This document shows positions 37,228-44,973 of a stretch of 64,000 nt of DNA, piece after piece; positions within the stretch are counted from its first letter, which is position 1; each line of letters begins with the position of its first letter. This stretch comes from Denitrobaculum tricleocarpae. GTDB taxonomy: Bacteria; Pseudomonadota; Alphaproteobacteria; Kiloniellales; Kiloniellaceae. Below the pieces are notes generated by a model. The model saw nothing but the letters and a program-made list of their open reading frames with translations. It was not told the DNA's origin and made no database searches. A program made the translations under genes and the position numbers. The stretch spans positions 124,001 to 188,000 of the forward strand of contig NZ_ML660058.1 in the NCBI RefSeq assembly GCF_007004665.1, read 5' to 3'.

Positions 37228-37388
37228 GGCGGCGCCTGAGAGGCCCGCCGCACCGGGTCCGTCGAGTTCATGTCCCGCGCCGTCGGGCTGCAGCCATACC
37301 GGTCAAAGACCGGACTGTGTATTTGATGTTTTTTCTGAAGTCATCCGGCGTTAGCCTCCTTGCCTGCAATGCGACACGGGAGATGCAA

Positions 37389-38333
37389 ATGCCAGGGGCA
37401 AGGCAGAGAGAAGAGACGCGAGAAGAGACGCGAGAAGAGGCAGGGCCGGCGACTGGAACCAAAAGGTCTTGGGGGATCAACAACGACACCGCATCCTTGC
37501 GCGATGTCTTGCTGGGCAAGCCGGAGTATTATCGCTGGGTCGAGGCCGGGCCGCTGATCGGCCGGACGCTGGCCAATGCGCACAAGACCGGGGTGAAGTT
37601 CGATCTGCAGACAGCGATGGCGCAGCATGCCGAGATGGTGTCGATCTACGAGGACAACGGCGTCGCCTGCCATTATCTGGAGGCCGACCCGGTTTTGCAC
37701 CGGAACTTCTTCGCCCGCGACTCTTCGGCCATGACGCCCTGGGGCGCCTTGATTTGCCATATGCAGCTCAAAGTGCGGCGCGCGGATTACGTGACGGCGA
37801 TCCGGTTTTATCAGGAGAAGGCTATTCCGATCTGGAACTTCGCGACCGCGGGTCACTTCGAGGGCGGCGATTTCGTCATCCTGGAGCCGGGCCGGGTCCT
37901 GATCGGGTATTGCGGCGAGCGTTCCGAAAAGGAAGGTGCGGAACAGGTCGCCGATTTCGTGCGCGGCGAAGGCTGGGAGGCGGTCACCGCACCGATCAGC
38001 CGTGAGTTCGTTCACATGGATGGATTGGTCGTGCCCCTGGCCGAGAAGCTCTTGGTCGCCTGTGTCGATGCCCTGGAGCCCTGGCTGGTCGCGCAACTGA
38101 AGGAATGGGGTTTCGACTTCGTCGACGTCCCCTATCGGGAGGCCAAAAACCTGGGGGTCAATCTGGTTGCGCTGGGCAACGGCAAGGTACTGTCTATGAA
38201 GGGGGCCAGTGAGTTGAACGAAAAGATGCGTGCGCTCGGCTTCACGGTGTACGACCCGGACATGTCCATGTTCACCCTGGGCGGCGGCGGGGTGCACTGC
38301 CTCTGCCAGGCGCTTTGCCGGGACGCGCTTTAG
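37389..38333 (+). CDS. Amidinotransferase-fold guanidino hydrolase (DDAH/arginine deiminase-like)
   Basis: A 314-residue enzyme of the guanidine-modifying superfamily. Catalytic residues are H156 in GHFEGGDFV and C304 in GGGGVHCLCQ, preceded by the substrate-site block LHRNFFARDSSAMTPWGALI. Members hydrolyse or transfer the amidino group of arginine, dimethylarginine, agmatine or related guanidines; the exact substrate is not readable. The ATG at 37389 has GGGAG six bases upstream, better than 37383 or 37326. The N-terminus carries a tandem RQREETREETREE repeat, odd for the family and encoded by a 12-bp DNA repeat. It is followed by an R2 element. Confidence 0.86.
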   Translation: MPGARQREETREETREEAGPATGTKRSWGINNDTASLRDVLLGKPEYYRWVEAGPLIGRTLANAHKTGVKFDLQTAMAQHAEMVSIYEDNGVACHYLEADPVLHRNFFARDSSAMTPWGALICHMQLKVRRADYVTAIRFYQEKAIPIWNFATAGHFEGGDFVILEPGRVLIGYCGERSEKEGAEQVADFVRGEGWEAVTAPISREFVHMDGLVVPLAEKLLVACVDALEPWLVAQLKEWGFDFVDVPYREAKNLGVNLVALGNGKVLSMKGASELNEKMRALGFTVYDPDMSMFTLGGGGVHCLCQALCRDAL

Positions 38334-38368
38334 TCTCAAGCTGCGTTGCGTGGTTCGCCGGTGACCGG

Positions 38369-38509
38369 CTAGATCAGATCAAGTTTAGATGGAATCGCCG
38401 AAGGCGATCTATCGTGCTTGTGAATCTGATCTAACACTAAGATTCAGAGCGGATTCACATGTTTTGACGGAACCACTCTGTGGTTCCGTCAAAACATGAT
38501 CCGGTCTAG
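38369..38509 (+). repeat. CTAG-bounded palindromic element R2, copy 1 (two modules)
   Basis: A 141-bp element with CTAG at both ends. Module 1 (to about 38437) is nearly identical to the copy at 53879 and includes GGAATCGCCGAAGGCGAT. Module 2 has perfect 19-bp arms, 38458-38476 and 38480-38498, around TCT. It sits 36 bp after the amidinotransferase gene and 37 bp before the DUF1801 gene. Confidence 0.85.
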
Positions 38510-38545
38510 TGTCTGACTGTCGTCGCGCGCGAGAGGAGCTGCATA

Positions 38546-38986
38546 ATGAACGACCGGACCCGGAAAATCGCCGACTCAGCCGTAAAAGCGGTTTTCGATT
38601 CTTATCCGCCTGACGTCCGGGAAAGCCTCCTGAATCTGCGGTCACTGATTCTTGAAACAGCGACGACGACGGATGAGGCCGGTCAGCTTCAGGAAACCCT
38701 CAAATGGGGTCAGCCGAGTTATCTGACGCTTAAACCCAAAAGCGGCAGCACCATCCGCATCGATCAGGTCAAAGGGGAAGCGGGGCGCTACGCGCTCTAC
38801 TGTCACTGCCAGACCACGCTGATCGAGGACTTCCGCGCGCTCTATCCGGACGAATTCCGCTTCGAGGGCAATCGCGCCATGGTCTTCGAGGCGACCGATA
38901 AGCCTGATGAAGACGCTTTGAGACACTGCATCGCTCTGGCTTTGACTTATCACGCACGGAAGAAGGGGGCAGCCTCGGCAAAGTAG
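38546..38986 (+). CDS. DUF1801 domain protein
   Basis: A 146-residue DUF1801 (YdhG-like) protein. The family signature is SLLNLRSLILETA followed by LKWGQPSYLTLKPKSGSTIR and YALYCHCQTTLIEDFRALYP. These small alpha/beta cytoplasmic proteins have no assigned biochemical role; some are linked to iron handling. GAGGAG lies eight bases before the ATG. It is a single gene after the R2 element. Confidence 0.85.
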   Translation: MNDRTRKIADSAVKAVFDSYPPDVRESLLNLRSLILETATTTDEAGQLQETLKWGQPSYLTLKPKSGSTIRIDQVKGEAGRYALYCHCQTTLIEDFRALYPDEFRFEGNRAMVFEATDKPDEDALRHCIALALTYHARKKGAASAK

Positions 38987-39065
38987 ATCTGGCTTGGCTG
39001 GAATTGCTGTGTGGGATGTTTTTTGCTTACGAAGCCGAGCTGAAACGAGTTTCAGGTTCGCCGCA

Positions 39066-39941
39066 TCAGGGCATGCCCCGTGCTTCTCGCTTTACGTGGT
39101 CTTTCCAAAACATGACGCTGGAAATGTCTTCGACAGGCCAGATGGCGAGAAGGCGCCAGTCTTTGGCTTCAATACTGCGCCCTGCGCCGCCGATGAAAAA
39201 AAGCAAAAGACCGAGGCAGAGCAGGCGCAATGGTTGGGCATGTGACTTCGGGGCTCCATAGAGAGTCCGCGTCAGTGATGTGCGCGCAAGGTGAGCCAAG
39301 GGAGCTGCAATAAAGATCAGCCAGAGGTGAGCGGCAAAGCTCCAAGCTGTCGCGCCTTCCTCGCCGAGCGTAGCAAGGTCGTCACCAAGCCCGGAAAGAC
39401 CGTAAAAAGTGACATAGATGACCAGGGCGAAGCCGACGCAATGACCCTGTAATTCACGCTTTGACCGCGGATCCCATAACTGCTGCCCTGTGAGGATGCG
39501 TTGCGTAAACTGAACGAGAACGCCGATTATACATCCCGCGACGAGCGGGCTGATGATGACGGCAAGATCCTGCATCGGAGAAGCAGAGACAAAGGGTGTC
39601 AGTGTCAGGATCCACGAGATAAGTGCCGAGACCCCGAGGCCGGCGACTATTGTCCAGCCAAAGAAGGGACCTGCGACAATGATCCAACCTGCGAGCAGGC
39701 CGACTAAGACTTGAAGCGATCGGCTGCCGGGATGGAAGACCGTCGAGACCGCCGCGTTGGTTGCGAGGTAGCAGGCGATATAGAGACCTACAATCGTAAC
39801 CGAGAACCAATTGTATATCTCCGCTGTCGGTCCCGGCCCCAAGTCATAATCGGTAAATATGCGTGCCGTAAAAAACAGAGCTATGGCCATGGCCGTGATG
39901 CAGGCCGCAGCGACAAGGATTGATCTGGTCGAGACCGTCAT
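39066..39941 (-). CDS. Hypothetical multi-pass membrane protein
   Basis: A 291-residue integral membrane protein with about seven to eight hydrophobic segments (for example ILVAAACITAMAIALFFTA, VLVGLLAGWIIVAGPFFGW, LRLLCLGLLLFFIGGAG). It has no recognised motif; the order of segments and a cytoplasmic loop RILTGQQLWDPRSKRELQGH give no family. The DNA is less GC-rich and codon use differs slightly from neighbours, in keeping with an accessory gene. The upstream GAG before ATG is a weak ribosome site. Confidence 0.62.
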   Translation of the reverse strand: MTVSTRSILVAAACITAMAIALFFTARIFTDYDLGPGPTAEIYNWFSVTIVGLYIACYLATNAAVSTVFHPGSRSLQVLVGLLAGWIIVAGPFFGWTIVAGLGVSALISWILTLTPFVSASPMQDLAVIISPLVAGCIIGVLVQFTQRILTGQQLWDPRSKRELQGHCVGFALVIYVTFYGLSGLGDDLATLGEEGATAWSFAAHLWLIFIAAPLAHLARTSLTRTLYGAPKSHAQPLRLLCLGLLLFFIGGAGRSIEAKDWRLLAIWPVEDISSVMFWKDHVKREARGMP

Positions 39942-40151
39942 AAGGCTCTGAAAGACTGTGAGGTTTATAGCTTAAGCCGTTATCATGAGATGCGAAGTTC
40001 CAATAAAACCTTAACGCTTCAAACCTGGCTTTGCTTACGCTGGATCGCCGGCCGGGTGTGCCGGGCGGTGCGACACTCCGCAAAACTTGCCAGCCGTCCG
40101 GAACTCTGGTCTTCTTGAGTGAGAATAAGTCGCTGACTGTGGAGCTACTCT

Positions 40152-40763
40152 ATGTCGCTGGAATTTCTCCTGACCTCGATCATCGTCGTGCTTCTGCCTG
40201 GCACCGGTGTTCTCTACACCCTGGCCATCGGGCTGGGTAAGGGTTGGCGGGCCAGTATTCTGGCGGCGCTGGGCTGCACCCTGGGGATCATTCCGGCGAT
40301 CATCGCCTCGGTTGCCGGGCTGGCGGCGCTGCTTCACACCTCTGCCTTGGCATTCCAGGTCATCAAGTACCTCGGTGTCGCGTATCTTTTTTACATGGCG
40401 TGGTGCGTGCTTCGGGACGGCGGTGGCATGGAGATTTCCGAGAAGACTACGCCCATGTCGGCAGGCAAGGTCGTCTTCAACGGTTTCTTTCTGAACATCC
40501 TGAACCCGAAGCTCTCGCTTTTCTTCCTCGCGTTCCTGCCGCAGTTCGTTCCGGTGAATACAGTCAATCCCACAGCGACCATGCTGGGTCTGGCGGCGGT
40601 CTTCATGCTGCTGACCTTCGTGGTTTTCATCGGCTACGGGGCCTTCGCGGCAGCCGCCCGCCACTATGTGGTCTCCAAGCCCGGCGTTATGCTCTGGCTG
40701 AAGCGCGGTTTCGCCGGCGCCTTCGGCCTTCTCGGTCTGCGGCTGGCCCTGTCGGAGCGATGA
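40152..40763 (+). CDS. LysE-family amino acid exporter
   Basis: A 203-residue inner-membrane exporter of the LysE/RhtB family. Six hydrophobic segments are visible. Family marks are LPGTGVLYTLAIGLGKGWRA at the N-terminus and FFLNILNPKLSLFFLAFLPQ in the middle, where the NPK motif is diagnostic. It exports amino acids or homoserine lactone-like compounds. It is followed by a 50-bp gap and a small DUF7079-like gene. Confidence 0.92.
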   Translation: MSLEFLLTSIIVVLLPGTGVLYTLAIGLGKGWRASILAALGCTLGIIPAIIASVAGLAALLHTSALAFQVIKYLGVAYLFYMAWCVLRDGGGMEISEKTTPMSAGKVVFNGFFLNILNPKLSLFFLAFLPQFVPVNTVNPTATMLGLAAVFMLLTFVVFIGYGAFAAAARHYVVSKPGVMLWLKRGFAGAFGLLGLRLALSER

Positions 40764-40813
40764 ACTGCGTCGAGGCGCTGAGCCGGAGGGGATTGCAACG
40801 CCTTGGACGCTGA

Positions 40814-41191
40814 ATGCATAACGCTGAGGAGATAACCCGCCGTGCGCCGGTCTGGCGTGCCCTGTCCGATTTGTTTCTGGATACGGAGCTCGACGAAACC
40901 GATTTCGCAGGCATCGCAGAGACGATACGCGCGGCGGGATTTACGGCCGATCAGGCCGAGGAAATTCTGCGGTTCGAAGTGACGCCGGTCTTCTGGGGCA
41001 ATATGTTGGCGGCTGCAGGCGAGTGGGAACCCTGGAGCCAGTCACAGGTGTGCGAAATGGTCTGCAAGCGCTTGCGGTCACGCCCGCGGTATTTTACCTG
41101 GTTCCACGACTGGAGAACCCGCAGGCAGATGACTCTTGTACGGCCCGATTGGCGCCGCGTCCGGGAGTGCCTGGAGCGCGGGCTGGTATAG
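40814..41191 (+). CDS. DUF7079-like small protein
   Basis: A 125-residue protein beginning RRAPVWRALSDLFLDTELDE. That opening is a hallmark of a small conserved family (DUF7079-like) of unknown function. It has no signal or membrane helix and is Arg/Trp-rich toward the C-terminus (YFTWFHDWRTRRQMTL). It is convergent with the 41207 gene. Family assignment is from remembered N-terminal pattern only. Confidence 0.65.
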   Translation: MHNAEEITRRAPVWRALSDLFLDTELDETDFAGIAETIRAAGFTADQAEEILRFEVTPVFWGNMLAAAGEWEPWSQSQVCEMVCKRLRSRPRYFTWFHDWRTRRQMTLVRPDWRRVRECLERGLV

Positions 41192-41206
41192 CATCGGATC
41201 TCTCTC

Positions 41207-41884
41207 CTATGAGCCGACAAAGACCTCTTGGACCAGGCTCTCCAGCTTTGCGGGCAGATCCTGCGCGCGCAGAACCGCGCCGTGGCAGGGAATGATTCTT
41301 TTGGGTTCATCTTCGCGGATCTGCTGGCACACCCAGGCGGCGTAAGCGGCTTTATCTCCTGTCCCGTAGGTCGGGAAGGGTTTGAGGATTTCGGGTTTGG
41401 CTGCCTCCTTCCGCCTGGCCTGGATCTTCGGGCCGCAAAAGGCATCGACGACAAGCCAGCTTGTTTCTTTGTGCTTGCGCATCCGCAACCAGACTTCGCC
41501 CGTCTTCAAACCCACAGGCTCTATAAAGTCGACGCCGGGCGGCAGGAGTGCTCTCAGATTCTTCAGGCTCGCTATGTCCAGGCCGGTGACCTTCCGCAAG
41601 CGTGGCGCGGCTTTGTCGGAGGCGCAGAGTTCGGCATCTGGGAAGGCGTCGGCATAGGCGCGCAGAGCCTTGTTGTGGTAGTGATTGGGGGCCAGCAAAA
41701 ACGCCACTTCGCCAATCCCGGCCAGACTTTCCAACGCTTTTTCGCCAAGACCCGTTACCGGACTGAAGAGACACAGGCGGTCGTCTTTCAGCTTGAGTGC
41801 CGAACAGCGCAGATCGTTGCTGTCCGCGATGAAGACGCCCTCGATTCCCTCCAGTTCACCGAAGGCTGATAGCTGACCTGCCAT
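41207..41884 (-). CDS. DUF4336-like metallo-hydrolase-fold protein
   Basis: A 225-residue protein reading like a degenerate metallo-beta-lactamase fold (DUF4336-like). It has the strand-loop LCLFSPVTGLGEKALESLAG, FLLAPNHYHNKALRAYADAF with the His cluster at the metal-site place, and a late RIIPCHGAVLRAQD, where H would be the last ligand. The full HxHxDH motif is replaced by NHYHN, so hydrolase activity is doubtful. The ATG at 41884 has GGAG six bases upstream; two earlier ATGs do not. It is divergent from a TetR gene with a shared operator, so it is the likely target. Confidence 0.72.
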   Translation of the reverse strand: MAGQLSAFGELEGIEGVFIADSNDLRCSALKLKDDRLCLFSPVTGLGEKALESLAGIGEVAFLLAPNHYHNKALRAYADAFPDAELCASDKAAPRLRKVTGLDIASLKNLRALLPPGVDFIEPVGLKTGEVWLRMRKHKETSWLVVDAFCGPKIQARRKEAAKPEILKPFPTYGTGDKAAYAAWVCQQIREDEPKRIIPCHGAVLRAQDLPAKLESLVQEVFVGS

Positions 41885-41898
41885 GCTGCGCTCCATTC

Positions 41899-41914
41899 TT
41901 GAGTGATCATTCAA
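41899..41914. promoter_or_regulatory. TetR operator-like dyad between 41207 and 41957 genes
   Basis: TTGAGTGATCATTCAA is a 16-bp dyad with one mismatched pair, centred on GATC. It lies 15 bases before the 41884 start and 43 before the TetR start. This layout is typical of TetR autoregulation together with a divergent target. Confidence 0.68.
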
Positions 41915-41956
41915 AAAAGGATATCATACGCGAAATCGAATGCAAGTGGAGACAAG

Positions 41957-42535
41957 ATGGGGCGTCATCAGGAGTTCGATGCGGACGAGGTTCTGGAGGC
42001 CGCGATGTGGGTCTTTTGGGAGAAGGGCTATCGCGCGACGTCGATGGTGGATCTCGAGGCGGCAACCGGGCTTCAGCCGGGCAGCATTTATAACGCGTTC
42101 GGCAGCAAAAAAGACCTGTTCCTCTCGGTGCTGGATTTTTACCGGGAGCAGGTGGTCGGACAGCGGGTCTGGGTGCTTTTGCAGACCGCAGACCCGCTGG
42201 AAGCGATCGAGGCTTTTTTCCGGACTGCTTACGAGGATCTCGAGCCCGAGCAATTGGCCGGATGTCTGCTGACCAATTCGGCCACTGAGATGGCAAAGGC
42301 GGATAAGGACATTCAAGCCTGTGTCGCCGCCGGTGTCATACAAATTGAAACGGCCTTCCAGGAGAGACTGATCGAGGCGCAAGCTGCCGGTGAATTAAGT
42401 CCTGACAAAGATCCTGCATTGCTTGCCGCGCATCTCAATGCCTGCTTTCAGGGCTTTGGCGTTGTCGGCCGCCTGACCCGCGACAAAGCCCGGCTTGGCG
42501 CGATATGCGATGCCGCGATGCTGTGCTTGCGGTAA
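41957..42535 (+). CDS. TetR/AcrR-family regulator
   Basis: A 192-residue TetR-family regulator. The HTH is at residues ~10-55 (AAMWVFWEKGYRATSMVDLE, then GLQPGSIYNAFGSKKDLFL), followed by a TetR_C-type ligand domain. The ATG at 41957 is downstream of the operator; an upstream in-frame ATG at 41903 would put the dyad inside the gene, so I reject it. It probably represses the divergent DUF4336-like gene. Confidence 0.88.
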   Translation: MGRHQEFDADEVLEAAMWVFWEKGYRATSMVDLEAATGLQPGSIYNAFGSKKDLFLSVLDFYREQVVGQRVWVLLQTADPLEAIEAFFRTAYEDLEPEQLAGCLLTNSATEMAKADKDIQACVAAGVIQIETAFQERLIEAQAAGELSPDKDPALLAAHLNACFQGFGVVGRLTRDKARLGAICDAAMLCLR

Positions 42536-42643
42536 ACCGTTTCACAGGTCCCTTTTGTTTCAGCGCAAGAAACGGATGGCTTCATCGCGTGAAAGCAGAT
42601 AATTCCCAGCCTTGAGATGCTTAATGGGATCGGGCGGGAAGCT

Positions 42644-43585
42644 ATGACGAATGGAGCGGCGATCAATCGCTCAATGGGCGCGCTGGAGTGGGGGATGGTG
42701 ATTCTGCTGTCGCTGGTCTGGGGCGGATCCTTCTTTTTCAATGAAATCGCCGTGCGGGAGCTGCCGCCCCTGACGGTCGTGGTGGGCCGTGTGGTTCTGG
42801 CATCCCTCATCCTGCTCACTCTGTTGCGGTTCCTGGGACAACGGATTCCCACGAGCGGTACCGTCTGGCGCGCCTTCTTCGTTATGGGCTTTCTCAATAA
42901 CGTCGTCCCCTTCACTTTGATCGTCTGGGGACAGATCCATATTGCGTCCGGTGTTGCCTCGATCCTGAATGCGACAACGCCGCTGTTCACCGTCCTGGTC
43001 GCGCACTGGATGACGGCGGATGAGAAGATCACGAAAGGTCGGGTGATGGGTGTGTTTGCCGGTCTTGCCGGGGTCGCGGTCATGATCGGTGGTGATGCCC
43101 TGACCGGGCTTGGCGTGAATGTGGTCGCTCAGCTCGCCGTTCTCGCGGGGGCATTGTCCTACGCCTTCGCAGGGGTCTATGGTCGCCGTTTCCGGGCGCT
43201 GGAAGTTTCCCCCATGGCGACGGCAACCGGGCAGGTGACGGCCTCCAGCGTGATGCTGGTGCCGGTGATGTTGATCGTCGATCAGCCCTGGCTGCTGCCG
43301 ATGCCGAGTGCTGCCGCGATCGGTTCGCTGATCGGTGTCGCGGCGCTTTCGACCGCTGTTGCCTATATTCTCTACTTCCGGATTCTCGCCACGGCGGGTG
43401 CGACCAACCTGCTGCTGGTAACTTTCCTCATTCCCGTCAGCGCCGTCCTGCTGGGTGTGCTGATCCTGGGCGAAGTGCTGCTGCCGAAGCACCTGACAGG
43501 TATGGCGCTGATCGGGCTGGGTCTGGCGGCCATTGATGGGCGGCCCTGGCGCTTTCTCCGGTCGATCTTTGCGGTGAAAGCCTGA
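42644..43585 (+). CDS. DMT-superfamily exporter (EamA family)
   Basis: A 313-residue inner-membrane protein with ten helices in two EamA domains (ILLSLVWGGSFFFNEIAVRE at the start, GVAALSTAVAYILYFRILAT in the second half). The ATG at 42644 has GGGAA close upstream; the longer frame from 42617 lacks one. Substrate is unknown. It is convergent with the GNAT gene and 4 bp apart from it. Confidence 0.88.
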   Translation: MTNGAAINRSMGALEWGMVILLSLVWGGSFFFNEIAVRELPPLTVVVGRVVLASLILLTLLRFLGQRIPTSGTVWRAFFVMGFLNNVVPFTLIVWGQIHIASGVASILNATTPLFTVLVAHWMTADEKITKGRVMGVFAGLAGVAVMIGGDALTGLGVNVVAQLAVLAGALSYAFAGVYGRRFRALEVSPMATATGQVTASSVMLVPVMLIVDQPWLLPMPSAAAIGSLIGVAALSTAVAYILYFRILATAGATNLLLVTFLIPVSAVLLGVLILGEVLLPKHLTGMALIGLGLAAIDGRPWRFLRSIFAVKA

Positions 43586-43589
43586 TCTC

Positions 43590-44051
43590 TCAAAAGTCCT
43601 GCCGGTACATGACAAAGCCCGGACGGACCGCGATCTTGTCATAAAGCTGCATGGCCGTTTCGTTGGTCTCGTGCGTATGCCAGTAAACTCGGGTTCCACC
43701 TTCGGATTGCGCGGCGTCGTATACTGCCGTGATGAGGGCGCGCCCGACACCCTGACCGCGTGTCGTCTCGTCGGTGAAGAGATCCTGCAGATAGCAGGTC
43801 GGCCCCAGCATGGTGGTGTTGCGGTGAAAGATGAAGTGCACCAGTCCGACCAGCGCGCCGTCACGTTCCGCAACCAGCGCATGGACCGGTTCGGTGGCAT
43901 CGAAGAAACGCGCCCAGGTCGTCCTGGTGACTTCCGCCGGAACAGCCGTCGGGCCACTGCGTTTATAGAAGCTGTTGTAGCCTTCCCAAAGGCGCAGCCA
44001 GGGATCGAATTCCGTCTGTAGGGGCGGACGTACCAGTGTTTCGCGGGCCAT
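43590..44051 (-). CDS. GNAT-family N-acetyltransferase
   Basis: A 153-residue GNAT acetyltransferase. The acetyl-CoA site is LFTDETTRGQGVGRALITAV (R-G-Q-G-V-G), and the C-terminal TNETAMQLYDKIAVRPGFVM fits motif B. The sequence LVHFIFHRNTTMLGPTCYLQ is typical of the family close to spermidine/polyamine-type or phosphinothricin-like acetyltransferases. The acceptor is unknown. Confidence 0.87.
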   Translation of the reverse strand: MARETLVRPPLQTEFDPWLRLWEGYNSFYKRSGPTAVPAEVTRTTWARFFDATEPVHALVAERDGALVGLVHFIFHRNTTMLGPTCYLQDLFTDETTRGQGVGRALITAVYDAAQSEGGTRVYWHTHETNETAMQLYDKIAVRPGFVMYRQDF

Positions 44052-44128
44052 GAGAGCATTTCCTTATTGAGGCCGGATAGATCCTAAGATCCCTGAGATT
44101 GGCCGCTCACGAAAGGTCCGGTCTGAAC

Positions 44129-44207
44129 GGCCCGGCAGGGCCAAAGGCAAGGCGACAGGCGCCCTGGACTCGTATCGGATCCAGGCCGCAATTGAGCGGT
44201 GTCGCCT
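44129..44207 (-). ncRNA. Structured 3' region: three-way junction plus hairpin
   Basis: Immediately downstream of the ABC ATPase stop (minus strand), AGGCGACA at 44150-44157 pairs with TGTCGCCT at 44200-44207. They enclose two inner hairpins: CCTGGA/TCCAGG (44163-44168, 44180-44185) and CCGC/GCGG (44186-44189, 44196-44199). A further hairpin, GGCCC/GGGCC around GGCA, lies at 44129-44142. No T-run follows, so this is not a textbook terminator. A processed 3'-UTR RNA or RNase-protecting end are possible; only base pairing is seen. Confidence 0.45.
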
Positions 44208-44214
44208 GTTCTTC

Positions 44215-44973
44215 CTAACTCGCCCTGAGCGGCATGACGTTCGGGCGGCCTTGCGCGCTCAAGGAGATCTCGGCCTCGACGCCGTAAACCCTCTGCAGGC
44301 GGTCGACGGTCAGGACATTTTCGGGCGGACCCTTTGCCTCGATCCGGCCTTGGGAAAGGCAGATCATCTGGTCGGCGAATTGCGCCGCCAGCGTGAGGTC
44401 GTGCATGGCCGCGATGGCGATGGTGCCATGGTCCGTGCAGTGCTTCCGGACAGCCTCCAGAACCACGAGCTGGTGCCGAAGGTCCAGCGCTGCGGTCGGT
44501 TCGTCCAGCAAGAGAACGTCGGGTTGGCGGAACAGGGCTTGCGCGAGGAACAGCAACTGCCGTTGACCGCCGCTGATGGCGTCAAGCGTGCGCCCCTGAA
44601 GCGCGGCCAGACCGAAGCGGGCGAGCGCAGCCTGTGCGGCCTCCGCGAGATCTCCCGGAACCGAGAGGCCGAGTGAGCGCAGGCGGCCCAGCAGAATCAC
44701 CTCCAGGACCGTGAGCGAGGAGGTCGGCCCGATGTCCTGGGGCATGTAGGCGATGACCTCCTGCCGTTCCGCCTTGCCCAGCGTTGCCTCCTTGAGACTG
44801 ACGTGGCCTCGAGACGGCAGCAGTCCAGAGAGCGCCTTGAGCAGGGTGGATTTCCCGGCGCCGTTGGGGCCGATCAGCATGGCGAACTGCCCCGGTGCGC
44901 AGGAAAGACTGGCCCGCTTGACGATGGCGGCACCGCCGAGCGCGACCTCGAGATCTTTGACGTTCAGGGTCAC
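44215..44973 (-). CDS. Iron/cobalamin-type ABC transporter ATP-binding protein (FecE/BtuD-like)
   Basis: A 252-residue ABC ATPase. Walker A is GPNGAGKST, the signature ISGGQRQLL, Walker B VLLLDEPTAALD and the H-loop AAMHDLTLAA. The start is a GTG at 44973 with GGAG six bases upstream, overlapping the permease stop as GTGA, so the two are translationally coupled. It energises the FecCD-type permease at 44970. The far longer open frame on this strand reaches back into the permease gene and is an artefact. Confidence 0.92.
   Translation of the reverse strand: MTLNVKDLEVALGGAAIVKRASLSCAPGQFAMLIGPNGAGKSTLLKALSGLLPSRGHVSLKEATLGKAERQEVIAYMPQDIGPTSSLTVLEVILLGRLRSLGLSVPGDLAEAAQAALARFGLAALQGRTLDAISGGQRQLLFLAQALFRQPDVLLLDEPTAALDLRHQLVVLEAVRKHCTDHGTIAIAAMHDLTLAAQFADQMICLSQGRIEAKGPPENVLTVDRLQRVYGVEAEISLSAQGRPNVMPLRAS

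Noticed and set aside
36903-37388. N-terminal extension of the amidinotransferase-like gene
   Set aside because: It overlaps the secreted protein gene and the ATG at 37389 has GGGAG correctly spaced.
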